Origin: Pegoplata infirma
Lineage: Eukaryota > Arthropoda > Insecta > Diptera > Anthomyiidae
Length of the DNA stretch: 64,000 bases
Assembly: GCA_963921195.1 (NCBI GenBank)
Contig: OY992537.1
Span: 128,114,694 to 128,178,693 of the forward strand
Direction: 5' to 3'
Positions 1 to 11,540 of this stretch are shown one piece after another. How positions within the stretch are numbered: the first letter of the stretch is position 1; each line of letters begins with the position of its first letter. The translations under genes and the position numbers were made by a program. The notes beneath the pieces were generated by a model. It did not search any database. It had not been told where the DNA came from and saw only the letters and a list, made by a program, of their open reading frames with translations.

Positions 1-642
1 CTTTTACAGTTGCATACATATTTTATTTTGTTTTAAAAAATTCCATGCACTTTCAACACTTGATTTTATTTCTTTAACATAAAAATTCTGTCAGTGTTGC
101 CATTTAATTCAGTCCATCATCATTGTTTTCCCTATTCGGTGACAGTTTGTGGTTCAATGTCTAGATTTTTTTGTTTTCTTCTGTGTATAAATTAGTAAAG
201 CACTTATTTTTGATGTATATATGGCGGATTTTTATAGTTGAAATACTGTAAATTTCTGTTAAACAAAAGACATTTAAATTTTTTTTTATTTGTTTTACAG
301 ATTTACTAATTTTAAAAATATTCAAAATTTTTAAAATCACTTTCATTTTCTGTTATATATAAATTTGCACAATTAATGTCACCCTAAGTTAAAATGTATG
401 TACAATGGGTGGTTTTTTGTACGTTTGTCTAAATATTTTTGTTGGTTGTTCGATTTTTTATCTAAATACTTCTTTGTTTTTTTTTTTTAAGTTAATCTGT
501 TAATTTATTTTTATGATTTTTTTCGTGTTTCATATTTGTTGACATTTAGTTACGGAAATTAAGAATTGTTTGTGAAACATGAATTTAGGTATAAATGAAA
601 ACAAATCGTTCAACAAAAAGCTAAAGCAATAGAACACATTAG
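1..642. other. AT-rich DNA, no gene seen
   Basis: Very AT-rich sequence with long T runs. I see no reading frame with protein-like composition, no RNA gene and no recognisable repeat end. It may be old decayed transposon DNA. Confidence 0.5.
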
Positions 643-714
643 AATGGGCCGAATTTCGTTATTATACCATCCAACCAAAGTATTGGATTGTATAACAACG
701 AATTTCGGCCCATT
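643..714. repeat. Imperfect 32-bp hairpin
   Basis: Arms at 643-674 and 683-714 are reverse complements with three mismatches in 32 and an 8-base spacer. Each outer end carries AATGGGCCGAA. It could be a minimal TIR element or a transcribed hairpin. No clear target-site duplication is visible. Confidence 0.7.
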
Positions 715-875
715 AGTCCAGACTCCATTGGGTTCAGATCCGATGGGTCCTGAGACCCTGTGGCTTCTTTAGGGATCACCATAGATTTTGGTCAAAAATT
801 GTTGTCCGTTTGGCTCTACCTTGCTTAGTTTTTGAGATACGGGAATTTTGGGTCTAATAGGGTCTTGAGATATCG
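715..875. repeat. Diverged relative of the GGGGTCC-rich TIR element
   Basis: The order of phrases (a stretch of GGGTC/GACCC words, then TAGGGATCACCATAG, then CTTGCTTAGTTTTTGAG) parallels the inner part of the elements at 20130-21310 and 38947-40323, in the orientation of the latter. Similarity is partial and no ends are visible, so this is a decayed fragment. Confidence 0.5.
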
Positions 876-889
876 CCATTTTTAAATTT

Positions 890-1010
890 TTAACTAAGTT
901 CTAAGAAGTTTTAACAAATTCTTAGAAGTTTTAACTAAATCCTTAGAAATTTTAAACTAACAATAAGTTCTGAGAAGTCCGCTTCCTCAATTCTAAGAAA
1001 GTGAAATACG
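890..1010. repeat. Short imperfect tandem repeat
   Basis: Four or five imperfect copies of a ~26-base unit containing TTCTAAGAAGTTTTAAC. It resembles the dispersed ~45-bp minisatellite at 6785-7200 in its TTAGAA words but is shorter. Confidence 0.5.
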
Positions 1011-1284
1011 GTGGAGTTATTTGTAGTAAACTTTAACTAAACTTGAACTAAATTTTGTGTGAACATATATTTTAGAAATGTGTTTAAAAAAAAAATATAT
1101 GTTTCTTAGATTTGGGGAAATTTGGCAGTAAGAATTTTTTTACATATATTTAAAAAGTTCATTTTAAGAAAACTATGAACTGCTAAGTATGTAAACTTAA
1201 ATTTTTTCCTCATAGTTAGGAAAATTTTCTATTTTTTAGTTAAATTTAACAAAATTTTATGAAATTTCATCAAAAATGTTTAAA

Positions 1285-2230
1285 GAAATTCTTGGCGACA
1301 CGAAATAACTCCCACATGAAATAACTCCCACGAAATAACTCCCAATGAAATAAATTCCACCAAAAATGAAATATGTACCAATGGAGAAAAAAATGAAATA
1401 AGTCCCAACTACAATGAAATAACTTCCACCTACAAAATGAAATAAGTGCCAATGAAATAACTCCCATTTATAATGAAAGAAGTCCCAATAAAAAAATGTA
1501 AAAGTCTCATCAAAAAGTAAACAAACAATTAGGGAAAATATGTACATATATCAGATAAGTCGAGCATGAGGATCCCGATCTTACTTTTGGTACAATACAA
1601 ACATGTTATAATAACTGCCGAATGCGAAAGTTGACGGCTGATTTTTTTTTAATAACATGCAAAAATACACAGATTGTGAGTGTTATATTTGACTTGATTC
1701 GGTTACCTACAAACATCGCAGTGTGCGATTTGCGGCGATTTTTTGTACCAATTTTTCGCTTGCGGTGCTTTTTGCGACAAATTTGTTTGTTACCGAAAAC
1801 TTAAACGATTTAATTAGCACTTGTTGTAAAAAGCGCCGCAGGGAAAAATTTGGTACCAAAAATCGCTGCGATTTTTGGTACCAAAAACTTCTGAAACATA
1901 CAAATTTGTTAGAAAGCAATTGGTTCCAAAATCACAAAGAATTTTATTTTTTTAATAATAATATTCTATAAGTCAAAATGTTCCAGATACATCCACCAAT
2001 AATGAAATAATAGTGGAAGTTATTTCATTGCTATTGTAGTGGGAGTTCTTTCATATGAAAACGAAAATTATGAAATAACTCCCAACAAAAATGATATAAT
2101 TCCCACTAAATTGGGAGTTACTTCATATGAAATAACTCCCAACTTTGTATGGAGTTTTTTTTGGGACTTTTTTCATTTTTAAGGTGGGAGTTATTTCATG
2201 TGGGAGTTATTGTGTGTCGCCGAAATTCTT
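1285..2230. mobile_element. Foldback (FB/MULE-like) element with 9-bp target duplication
   Basis: The element runs 1294-2221 between direct repeats GAAATTCTT at 1285-1293 and 2222-2230. Its ends are inverted repeats beginning GGCGACAC, and each arm is built from tandem copies of a ~16-base unit (ATGAAATAACTCCCAC) that degenerate inward (about 1301-1500 and 2000-2215). Long TIRs made of short subrepeats plus a 9-bp target duplication are hallmarks of Drosophila foldback elements and the Mutator-like superfamily. No transposase frame is present, so it is non-autonomous. The superfamily call is inference; the ends and duplication are directly visible. Confidence 0.8.
1736..1882. repeat. Nested palindromes inside the foldback element
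   Basis: An imperfect inverted repeat pairs about 1736-1779 with 1822-1868. At 1852-1882 there is a perfect palindrome with 15-base arms (GGTACCAAAAATCGC) around one central base. These lie in the middle of the foldback element and may be an older insertion that it captured. Confidence 0.7.
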
Positions 2231-3454
2231 TTCTAATTTTTTGTTTCAGTGTATGAAAAATAATTGTTTGTTTTATTTTTCACCAAATCAGTGTTAAAAA
2301 AATTTAAAAAACAGGAAAAATTTATTTCTCAGCTAAAAATTATATTCTTATGTGTTTTATAAAATTTTGTGATGATTGTTTTCTTTGACCAGTTTTAAGG
2401 GTTAATTTTTGTCCTTTTTAAAAAAAAAATACATAAATCTCTTTAAAAAAAATGCAGTTAGAGGGTTAAAATGTTCTACAAATATTTTGTTCATCAAATT
2501 TTACTAGGGGTTGTCAAAGCAAGAAATGCATTTGACCTACACACAATAAAAAAACTTGTCAAATTACTAGAAAATGTCTCCAAATCCCATTTTACCAATA
2601 TTTGACAGTTTTTTTTTTAACAAAAAATTTTTGATCGAAATTTACATGTTTTTTGTATTTTTAATTTTTTTTTGTAATTTTTACAAATTTCCAACAATTT
2701 TTTTACAAAAAATCTAATAAATTCACGAGAATTTATTTTTTTAAGTTTTATTGCGCCAAAAAATTGTAAATTAACAGTTTTATTGGTAAAAAGCTTGTAA
2801 AAGTTAAAAAGGTAAAGTTGAAAAATTAGCACATAAAGTTATTTTGAAATGTTTTTTTTTCTTCCTGACTCCATTGCAAAATGGAAAAAAATACGTAATT
2901 CTTAAAATTTTCTTAAAATAATATGACAAAATTATCGTGAATGCAGATCGGTCCACACGCCGTTTAAGAATTTCGTATTTTTTGGCTTTCACGGTTTTGG
3001 AATCCTTGTGTAGTCTATTTTCCAAGTCGGGAAGAAAAAAAATCATATTATGCATTTTTAGTGTAATTTTTTTATATTATTGCAAAAAGTTGATTTTCGG
3101 GTGTCTCAAAAATGTATGCATATTTTTTCCACCTCTGGTGTTTGGAGGTAAGTGCTATTCTATAAAGCTGGTTTTTAAAATCTAAGTAGATGTGATTACC
3201 TAGACCTTAAAAAATCAAATAAAAATCCAAAATATGGAAGATCTGATCAAGTTTGCATTTTTCACATTTTTTTTTTTAAGAAAATGCTCTTTGGCTTAAA
3301 AAAGTTAAAACTTAAGCGCTGAAGGGGGACCCCAAGCTCGGTTTTTGGGTTTTTTCTACCCATTTGTTGTTAATGAGTTTATGTTAGTTTGTATTTGGTT
3401 TTATTGATAGAGAAGGGTAAAAATAAAGGGCTAAATGTAAAAAATATTTTTTTA
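2231..3454. other. AT-rich DNA, no gene seen
   Basis: Homopolymer-rich DNA. Short open frames on both strands consist of Lys, Asn, Phe and Leu and look random. No repeat ends or RNA gene recognised. Confidence 0.5.
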
Positions 3455-3790
3455 TATAAAATGCCCATTGTAAGCCACAAAAATATTTTTAACTATTTAT
3501 TTTTGTTAATTAATAAAGGGGTTTACACTCAAAAAATTTTTTGCACTCAAAAAAGTTTTGCACTCAAAAAAAACTTACACTAATTTTTTTTTACTAAAAT
3601 GATACACTCAAAAACAATTACATTGAAAAAAAATTACTCTCAATGCATTTTTTTACTCAAATAACAAAAAATATTACTTAAAACAAAATATTTCTCATAA
3701 CATTTTTGAAAGAATTTGTTTTATATATTAAAAACTAATTAAAATTGTTCATGGATCGTCCAAGCCGAGTTTGATTGTTCTACTTGTTTT
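3455..3790 (+). mobile_element. mini-me-like retroposon, 3' fragment with CACTCAAAAAA array
   Basis: A head phrase GCCACAAAAATATTTTTA precedes an array of CACTCAAAAAA units (3527-3660). It ends with a phrase close to the shared mini-me terminus (GTTCTACTTGTTTTT). The 5' core with (TA)n and (GTCY)n is missing. The same array and tail occur at 60780-61048 and 63600-63930, which is why I assign it to mini-me. Confidence 0.55.
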
Positions 3791-4338
3791 TAATTATTAT
3801 GGGAAGTAAGTTAATTTTTTAATTGAATCTACAATTTTATTTAATTGAAATTATTTTTAATTTTTCTCTGTACCAGTGTTTTTTGAGAAAAAAAAAAATC
3901 CTAAAATCAAAGCAATAAAATTTATTGAATAAATGATTAATTTACAAAAAAATCTAAGTTTACCAATTTTTTCATTGATTTTTTGTAAAATTTTGTCCCA
4001 TCCTAGTGTATACTAGTCGTTAGTACGGATATGAAATGTCAAATATGACATGGTATTATGGTGTTTATATGAATTTATAATATTTTTGTTAGAATTGGCA
4101 CAAGTTAATGTACAATATAATTAATAATTTAAGAAAACCTAATAAAAATAAATAAAAAGTTTGCAAAAAGAAAAGTTGTCAATGAATTTGTTTAATAATT
4201 TTATAATCCTGTGCTTATTAATGATGTTTGTTGTCGACTTAACTGAACTTAAAAATATAGTTGCCTTTTCGGTTTCCCGAACAATTCTTTTTTTTTATTT
4301 TCTAAGTTCCGACAAAAATAACTTTTGTGTTTTAGGGC
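3791..4338. other. AT-rich DNA, no gene seen
   Basis: No supported gene. The longest open frame (from 4161) has a hydrophobic, low-complexity composition and no recognisable domain. Confidence 0.45.
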
Positions 4339-4460
4339 GGATTACTCAAGTTTCAGTAAGGTGCTAACTGTCGATTTAAGAGAGCCTCATGTCAAAATTG
4401 GTATGAAAAAGTTAAATTTAACAGAGAGTTATTTTATAACGGAGAATTGAGTTATCCAGT
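4339..4460. mobile_element. Small TIR element; paralogue lacking the palindrome found near 62.5 kb
   Basis: Ends GGATTACTCAA (from about 4339) and TTGAGTTATCC (to about 4459) are inverted with one mismatch. The interior matches about 62441-62700, except that the latter carries a 53-bp-arm palindrome where this copy reads directly through AAGGTGCTAACTG. This copy is therefore a natural empty-site control. Confidence 0.6.
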
Positions 4461-4586
4461 CCTAGAGTTAAGAATTTTATTAAAAATGATTTAAACAAAA
4501 AAAAATGTAGCCAAATTTAAAAAAAAATTTAAGTACCAAAAAAGTTTTGGAGAATTTTCTAACTCCCGCATATAGTTCCGATTTTT

Positions 4587-5240
4587 TATACCCTCCAACC
4601 ATATTATGGGGGTAGACACACCTTGTCAGTCCGTGTGTAATGCATCGCAATATCGGTCTTGGATCCCTTAAAGTATATATATTATTAATCGGTCATGGAT
4701 TTTCTAAGACATTCGAATGTTCTAAGACATTCTATGAATGTCCGTCCGTGTGTCTGTAGATAATACGATACAGTCCAAAATAAAAGAGCCACACTTCTGA
4801 AGTTTGGTACAAAAATGTCTTTTGGTTCTAGGCAGGTTAAGTTCATAATGGGCAAAATTGGAACAGGGGGAAAAAAGTTTCCCTTGAAGAATTAAACCAA
4901 CTTTTTAAAAAAGCGTTTTTTACATGTTTTTTTTTGTATTTTTTTTTTTAAACAAATGAAACTCTTTTTGTGCTAGATCCAGCACTTGGACCCAGGGAAG
5001 TATAAAATGACGTTTTTAACGGCCCGCCCCCTTTGAGGGCGTGGAAATAAGTAGTTTAAATAATGATAAAATTTAATTTCTGCAGTGCAAAAAGGGAAGG
5101 TGAACGAACCATCAACCCCACCCAAAAAGCCCTCACCCAAAAAAAACGCACCTGGCAAAATTTTTAATATATTTTTTTTAGGTTTTTTTACATATTGGAG
5201 GGTATAAAAGGATCACAGACGAATTTACTCTCTCACTGGG
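4587..5240 (+). mobile_element. mini-me-like retroposon
   Basis: Starts TATACCCTCCAACC, then shows the family phrases TGTCAGTCCGTGTGTAA, CTTAAAGTATATATATT and GTCCGTCCGTGTGTCTGT (the (GTCY)n proto-microsatellite). It closes near GGAGGGTATAAAAGG followed by CTCTCACTGGG. It is non-coding. Mini-me elements are known from Diptera and are propagated in trans; the copy is diverged but near full length. Confidence 0.8.
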
Positions 5241-5311
5241 TACATGGGATAAATTTGAAAATAATGAGATAAAAAAAATATTTTATACAAAATTCTACCC
5301 ATTTTATCTTA

Positions 5312-5710
5312 TTTTTTTAGTTCAGTGCTAGATTTTTTTACACACCTTTAAAGTTGGTGATTTTGATTTTAAAGCATTTAAAGTTTTTGTGTACTAAACA
5401 TGTCCTACTTACGGGGCCTCTGCTGGTGAACTTATTTTACATGTGGGGTCCAGCGTCCAAACTTAAGTTCAAAATTATGTTAGCTATAACCGGTATGAAT
5501 TTCGCTGCAATCGGTCCAGTACCTATTTACTGAATAGCCAAATTATTAAAAATAAACAACTGTGCAACATTGCGTATGATTGATATTTAAAGGCAATTAC
5601 AAAATTAATCATACGCCATACGTTGTCAAGGAATTATTGTTATAATTATAATAAAAGTTCACTAACTTCAAATGCGTGTAAATAAAAAATCTAGCGCTGA
5701 ACTAAAAAAA
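5312..5710. mobile_element. TIR element (~400 bp)
   Basis: The left end TTTAGTTCAGTGCTAGA and right end TCTAGCGCTGAACTAAA are inverted repeats, continuing inward through a T/A run to TTACAC / GTGTAA. The interior holds no open frame. The target duplication is masked by flanking T and A runs. Confidence 0.7.
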
Positions 5711-6074
5711 GGCTTGCGAGTTTTGTTATGGAATATATCAACTTTCATTTGCTTTTAGTTTCATCCCATTAAAATTTTGGTTGTCGCACTGTGTTAACGT
5801 AAGGACGCCTCGAAAATTTAGATGCATTTCACATAACCTAAAAACACAAAATGCATTAATTCGGCTACTGGTTGATATATGTAAACAGAATTAGACACCG
5901 AGTTCTATTAAAACAATTCGAGGTATTTTTTTATGAAAAAAAAATCTCGATTTTTTTTTTTTCAAAAAAAAAAAAATTATATATTTTTTTAAATAAATTT
6001 CTTTTCCAATTTTTTTTTCACAATTTTTTTTTAATTTTTCCTTCAAGCAGGATTATTTAATATTTCTGTAAAAT

Positions 6075-6231
6075 AAAAAAACTATCAGCTAATTTTGTTG
6101 TTTTTAAAAATTAAATTATAGAGAGTTTAGTTAAAATATCTATTTCAGCAGAAAAATCTGCTAAAAGTTAGTTTTTTCAAATTAATTGTAAGTTGCTTTA
6201 CAGATTTTTCGACTAATGTTTCTTCTGAGTG
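6075..6231. mobile_element. Short deletion derivative of the 38312-38912 TIR element
   Basis: Shares the internal motif CAGCAGAAAAATCTGCT and the terminal phrase TTTCTTCTGAGTG with the 601-bp element at 38312-38912. Its left end reads ACTATCAGC. Probably an internally deleted relative. Confidence 0.5.
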
Positions 6232-6694
6232 CATCAATACATTTGGGAAGGACGAATTAAAAATTGCCATTATAAGAAAAAGCAAACCTTCTAAGTTCGG
6301 TTTTTTTTTTTTTTTAATTTTCTAAGCCCACAAATTTTGTGCGTCAATTAATTTTGCAATTTTACGAAATCGACCAATTCTTTAAAAAAATCAAAGTTAA
6401 TTAAAACACGGATAATTTCGTAAATATCCAACTTATTTTCTACTTTTTACGAAAATAAAATAAGGGCGATTATTTGCAATCTCAAATAAAAAAGAATTGC
6501 GTATACGTAATAGGAATTGAAAATTAAATAAATATTATTTATACGCTCTGGTTTTGGTTAGGGAAACATTTTATAAAAAACATTCAAACAAATTTTGAAT
6601 CCATAAAGCACTGCATTTGTTTTTAATATTCCTCTGCTAGGCGAATTGAAAACAAATAACACTGTGCCAGCGACGTATCCAGGAATTTGAAAAA

Positions 6695-6775
6695 GGGGGG
6701 GGGGCCAACTCGAAAAAAATTTAATCAAAATTTAATAATATTATTTTCTAGGACTAACACCCCCCCCCCCCCCCC
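6695..6775. repeat. Poly-G run and poly-C run in close inverted arrangement
   Basis: Ten G at 6695-6704 and sixteen C at 6760-6775 could fold on each other. The left run is preceded by GACGTATCCAGGAA, resembling the phrase GGACGTATACAGGGG near 61379, so it may be a transposon end. Confidence 0.55.
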
Positions 6776-6784
6776 ATTAAAAAA

Positions 6785-7200
6785 AAAAAAGTTCTAGAAT
6801 TCATAAAAGTTTTCTATACCAACAACATAAAAATAACTTAGAATTTCTTATTAAAAATGCCTTAGAATTTGTGAATTTTTCTAGAGAAAGAATGTTTCAG
6901 ACTCTATTTTTAAACATCAAAATTTGAAACATCTCAGAATCTGAGAACATTTTTATAAAAAAAAAATGTCTTAGAATTTGAAAATGTTTCTTTAGTAAAA
7001 AATCCCTTAGAATCTGAGATTTTTTTAATAAACAGATGTATCAGAGCCTGAGAACTTTGCAATAGAAAATATTCTATACAAAAAATGTCTCAAAATCTTT
7101 GCAATTTTCTATAGCAAAAATGTCATTAAATCTGTGAATTTTTTTACAAAAAAAATATCTCATAAATTCTAAGATTCTCATGTATTTTTCCTATAAAAAC
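6785..7200. repeat. ~45-bp minisatellite, copy 1
   Basis: Roughly nine degenerate units of the form (a)ATGTCTTAGAATCTGAGAA followed by a T-rich and A-rich spacer. Related arrays occur at 8815-8960, 35030-35079 with 37826-38080, and 57700-57830. Confidence 0.7.
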
Positions 7201-7204
7201 AGTT

Positions 7205-7940
7205 CCTATAATAGGTCTATTCGATTACCCAAATTTCTTACTATTTTTTATTACTGGAAAGTTTTGTTTACTTTTTGTATTGAAAATTTCCAGCTGTAGT
7301 ACAATGATTAAAAAATAGTAGATTGTAGTAAGGTACACAGAAAATAATACTGAGAAAAGCAATTTGAGTAATCACTTATTTAATTTTTTAAAACAAATTT
7401 GATTAATTTTTTAATTACCGCAATTATAAAATAACTCAAAAATTGAAAATAAAATTTGAGTAAATAATTTAACACAAATTTAATATATTTTTTTAATCTC
7501 TTAGTGTTTTTAATTCTCATTTAGTTTATAGTTTTTTGTATATGTATATGAAAGTTTGAAATCATCTTTATAAAATTTTCCTTTGTCTTGAAGACATAAG
7601 TATATTTGGTACAGTTTGAAAAAGCATTTTGTTTTTGAAAAAAAAAATTCGAAACTTTAAAAAAAAAAAATTGATACATTTTGAGTAAATTTTTACTTGA
7701 CACAATTAAAAAGTTATTTAAAATTATAGAAAAATTTTAAGTAAAGTTTCAATTGTGTAAATTAATAATTTACTAAATTTTTTTATTAAGCATTTAATAA
7801 GTTTTTATTAAAAGTTTAATCAATATTATTAAATCGTTTACTTGTGCAACATTGAGTAATTTTTTACTCAATAGTATTAAAAATTTACTCAACATTTTTT
7901 TTTATTTTTTTTCTGTGTAATCGAATAGTCCTAATATATA
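7205..7940. mobile_element. Outer TIR element hosting the TA-flanked element
   Basis: AGGTCTATTCGATTAC at 7207-7222 and GTAATCGAATAGTCCTAAT at 7917-7935 are near-perfect inverted repeats that bracket the 7336-7917 element. Either the TIR of an older element or a palindromic flank. Confidence 0.5.
7336..7917. mobile_element. TA-flanked CAC-type TIR element
   Basis: Left end CACAGAAAATAATACTGAG and right end (reversed) CACAGAAAAAAAATAAAAA, with TA on both outer sides (7334-7335 and 7918-7919). The interior repeats TTTGAGTAA and TTAATTTTT words. No transposase frame; non-autonomous. Confidence 0.7.
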
Positions 7941-8394
7941 ACCTAAAAGTTTTTAAATATGTATTTGTTATGAATTTCAAAATTAAATTATATGAACCAG
8001 ATAGATTTATCCCTCCTGATTCAAAATTATCTTACCAAATATTTTAATCGTTCAACATTTTTCTGATATTGGCGTTTGAAATTCGAAAACGATAATTTTC
8101 TACTTTTACTCTCTTGTAAAACCCATTATATAAGACCATTATCGAGATATTTGGACTTGAAAATTAATTAATTCTTTAGAGATTTTTACGGCTCTACTGT
8201 TACATATTATTGCCTTGGCGCAACATTTAAGGAATAGATTTTAATAAAATGGAAATCTTTATTCCAAATACGTCATTAATTTTTTTCGTTGCTTTTGTAA
8301 ATTCTTTTATGAAAATTTAACTTTATTTATTTAAATAAAAAATAATCGAAGCTTTAAATATTGTCCTAACTCTAGTAAAAATATTATGCTAATT

Positions 8395-8730
8395 TTACTG
8401 AATAGATCTAATTTGATCCGTAAAATGGTTGTATCAAATAATATCTAATTGTATTACCTTAGATCAAAAAATATAAAAATTAATACAATTTGATCCTGAA
8501 TTTGGTCAAATCTAATTAGATCAAATTGATCTTATAATATCAATTTTTATATAATTTGATGAGCAAAACCAAAATACGAATCTAATCATATATGGAGCAA
8601 TATCTAACCATATAAAGTGGATCAACCGTATCAAAGTGATAGATACAATTTTATATAAATTTATACGGAAGCATATTAACTCATATAAGATTGTATCAAA
8701 TTATATATGATTAGACCAGAAAATTTTTAC
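8395..8730. repeat. Dispersed GATCTAAT-rich repeat, copy 1
   Basis: Many variants of GATCTAATTTGAT and ATCAAATTAGATC on both strands over ~330 bp. The same vocabulary recurs at 14905-15065. The two termini near TAAAAAT/ATTTTTA are only suggestive, so I cannot call a family. Confidence 0.5.
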
Positions 8731-8814
8731 TCGGGAAGTCATTTTTAAATTTAAAAACTGCAGTTTTCAATTCAAATCCAATTTTTGAAAAAAAAGTGCT
8801 AGATTGAAAATTAA

Positions 8815-8960
8815 AAATTAATATGAAAATTTTTATTTAGAAAAAAAATTTCAGAATCTAAGAGTTTTTTATAGAAATAATATCTCAGAATCTGATACTT
8901 TTAATATATAAAAAGTGACTTAGATCCTAAGAGTTTGAAATTTTTTTATAGAAACATAAT
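8815..8960. repeat. ~45-bp minisatellite, copy 2
   Basis: Three units with the core TCAGAATCTAAGAGTTTTT(T)ATAGAA, matching the array at 6785-7200. Confidence 0.6.
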
Positions 8961-9285
8961 TTTCATTAATCGAAACCAATATATAATAATGTGTTTTCGA
9001 TACATATTTTACAGATATTCCGAAATAAATGACTTTTTAAAAACGAAAACTAACTCATAATCAAGAGTTTCTATAAAAAAATACACAAAAGTTTTCTTCA
9101 AAAACCAAAATATTTACAACTTATGGTTTTTTTCTTGTAATATGTGTTGAAGTGTTGACATTTTTTAAAATTTTCCAATCCATTACATCGACTGTATCTT
9201 GAATAAGACAAAAAATTAATGTAGACTGAATGCAGTTGACCAGAAAAAAAAACCCCAACGGGTTTTGAAAATGTAGCTTTATTTT

Positions 9286-10080
9286 ATTTATTGTAGTGTT
9301 TATAAACCGGTTAACCGGTTATCCGAAAAACCGGTTTTTTTCCCAAATTTTTGGTTTTTTCCCAAAATTTCGGTTTTTTTACAAACCGGTTGACCGAAAT
9401 TGAAAAATTCCGGTGCACCGAAAACCGGTTTTTTTTCTGTCGGTTAACCTTTTTTTTTTTAACATTCAAACAGAATATTTTGCAAATATTAATTAAAATT
9501 TCATGAAAATCCGTGAGAAAGAAAGTCTAAAATACTTTTTGTCTTCAAGAAACAATTTTCCAAATAGGAATTTTATTCCGAATCTGGTAAATATTTGAGT
9601 TACTCGCCGCTATAAGCATTTTTTGGGCAGTTTCATTAAAAACTTAATAAGTGACTGTTAACCAGGTACTAAAATTCCTCTTAATGGGGAAAATGTCAAT
9701 AAAAGAACATCAATATAAAATACGATACTACAATTTATACCGAATTGATGTATTTTTTAAATAAAACCCACAAAAATTAAATTAAAGCTCGGATGAATAT
9801 GGGAAAATAAAGCACCGTATTTAAATATCGCTATTTTTTATGGATAACAGTTGCTGAAAGCTGAAGAAAGCTGAAAGCTGAAAGAAACAAATATGTTAAA
9901 GATTAGCAATGTTAAAATATTTTTTGGGTTTGTCAGTTAAACAAAAAAAAAAAAAACGGTTAACCGGTTTTTTTTTATTTCGGTTTAACCTAGAAAACCG
10001 TTAACCGAAAAAGCTGAATTTCGGTTAACCGAGAAACCGGTTTTCTAAAATGTCGGTTTTTTATAAACACTAATTTATTG
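9286..10080. mobile_element. hAT-like non-autonomous element rich in CCGGTTAACCGG words
   Basis: The element is 9294-10072 with TIR TAGTGTTTATAAA and a perfect 8-bp target duplication ATTTATTG at 9286-9293 and 10073-10080. Inner flanks are dense in ACCGGTTAACCG motifs that form extended palindromes. Eight-bp duplications and TIRs of this form indicate the hAT superfamily. No transposase frame is present. Confidence 0.85.
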
Positions 10081-10349
10081 CCTACATCGTATTTTGTATT
10101 GCCATTTGGAATAAGTAAAAAAAAACATAATAAATGTTGCACAGTGTAATTCGTGTTCATTTTTTGATATGTTTACCGAAAATGCATATTACATTTAAAT
10201 ATTTTTTTTTTGGAAGAGCGGTGTAGGCAATACAGTAAGATTTGTCATTTCGGAGTATTTTTTATTTTGATTCGTTTGTCAAACCATTTTCTAAATAATT
10301 TAAAGAGATCAGGAGAGCCATCCATATGTCTAATAATACAGTGCTATAT

Positions 10350-11540
10350 GTCTAAAACAATGGTTCTCAAACGGTGGGTCGCGACCCACTAAGGGTTCGC
10401 GGAAGAGTTTCAGGGGGGTCGCGAACAAATTTGTTAAAACCTTAAATTTTGGTAAATTTAACACACATTTTTTTTAATTGTTGTGTTAGAAATTTATACA
10501 AATACTTTTATTAAAAAAAAAAATCCATCACTTATGGTCCCTCCGTAATCACTGTGCAGCTCTTAATTTTCGGGATTCCCAACACTTATTTGTGAAATGT
10601 TTTGGCTGAGTCTGGGATCTGACAGTTCGTTTTATATTAACTTTTTGATACTGATTCCGAATCTTGGTTCCAAATTTTTCTAGTATGTTAAGTTTTTGAG
10701 AAAATTAAAGGCAAAGTTGACAAAAACGTATTCTTGTGCATTTTAAAGAGCTTTGTTTGTGAAATTTTCGGATGCGTCTGGGATCTGGCCACTTTTTTCG
10801 ACTCACTTTTTAAGGCTGATTCCAAATTTTGGATCCGAATATCGGATCCAGATTCCTGATCGAATAAAATTTCGATTAATACCAAACATTAGTACATAAT
10901 TTTGAAAAATGAAAAATCATAACTCCAAATTGGACTTTAAATGCTTTCTTGGTAAACATTTCTTCATTTGTGATCAGGTTTATTAACTGGTATGGGACTC
11001 CTGTATTTATAAAGTCCCATCTCTGTAATTTTATAAGAAAATACTTGGTTATTTTGGAAAATAATTTATCTTTGATTTTAAATTTGTTTGTAAATTGAAA
11101 GTTGAAAATAAATAAATCAAAATACTTTTTAATTCGAAAAGACACACATCGTCTTATTCTGGTGTTTTTTCATTTATTTCGGAAATAAAAAATTGAGGAA
11201 GATAGTAAGTTTCGATAAAAAATGCCGTAGTTCGGGACCTGGTTTAAAAATTTTTGAGAAAATTGAGTTCAAAGTTCACAAAAATTGTGTTTTTGTTTTA
11301 TTTTAAGAAGTTTTTTACTGGAAATTTTTGGTATGCGTCTGGGATCTGACCACACGGTTTCGATTTATATTTTAATGCTGCTTATGAATATGGTTTCCAA
11401 ATTTTTCTATTAATTAAGGTTAAAAAAAAACTGAGGTCAAAGTTCACGTTAATATTTTTTTATGTCGGGGGGTCGCGAAAAATTTGAAATATTGAAAAGG
11501 GGTCGCAAAGCAAAAGTTAGTGAGAAGCTCTGGTCTAAAA
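10350..11540. mobile_element. hAT-like non-autonomous element (1.2 kb)
   Basis: The element is 10358-11532. Ends CAATGGTTCTCAAACGG and (reversed) CAGAGCTTCTCACTAAC; the 8-bp duplication GTCTAAAA is at 10350-10357 and 11533-11540. Subterminal GGGTCGCGA motifs occur at both ends, typical of hAT families. It abuts the RNase H LINE starting at 11541. The open frames inside are short and lack transposase motifs. Confidence 0.85.

Noticed and set aside
1257..1547. 96-residue minus-strand frame with HWELFHF repeats
   Set aside because: It is a reading of the tandem ATGAAATAACTCCCAC units in the foldback arm.
10688..11145. hAT transposase remnant in the 10358-11532 element
   Set aside because: The short minus-strand frames show no DDE residues, BED finger or dimerisation-domain motifs.
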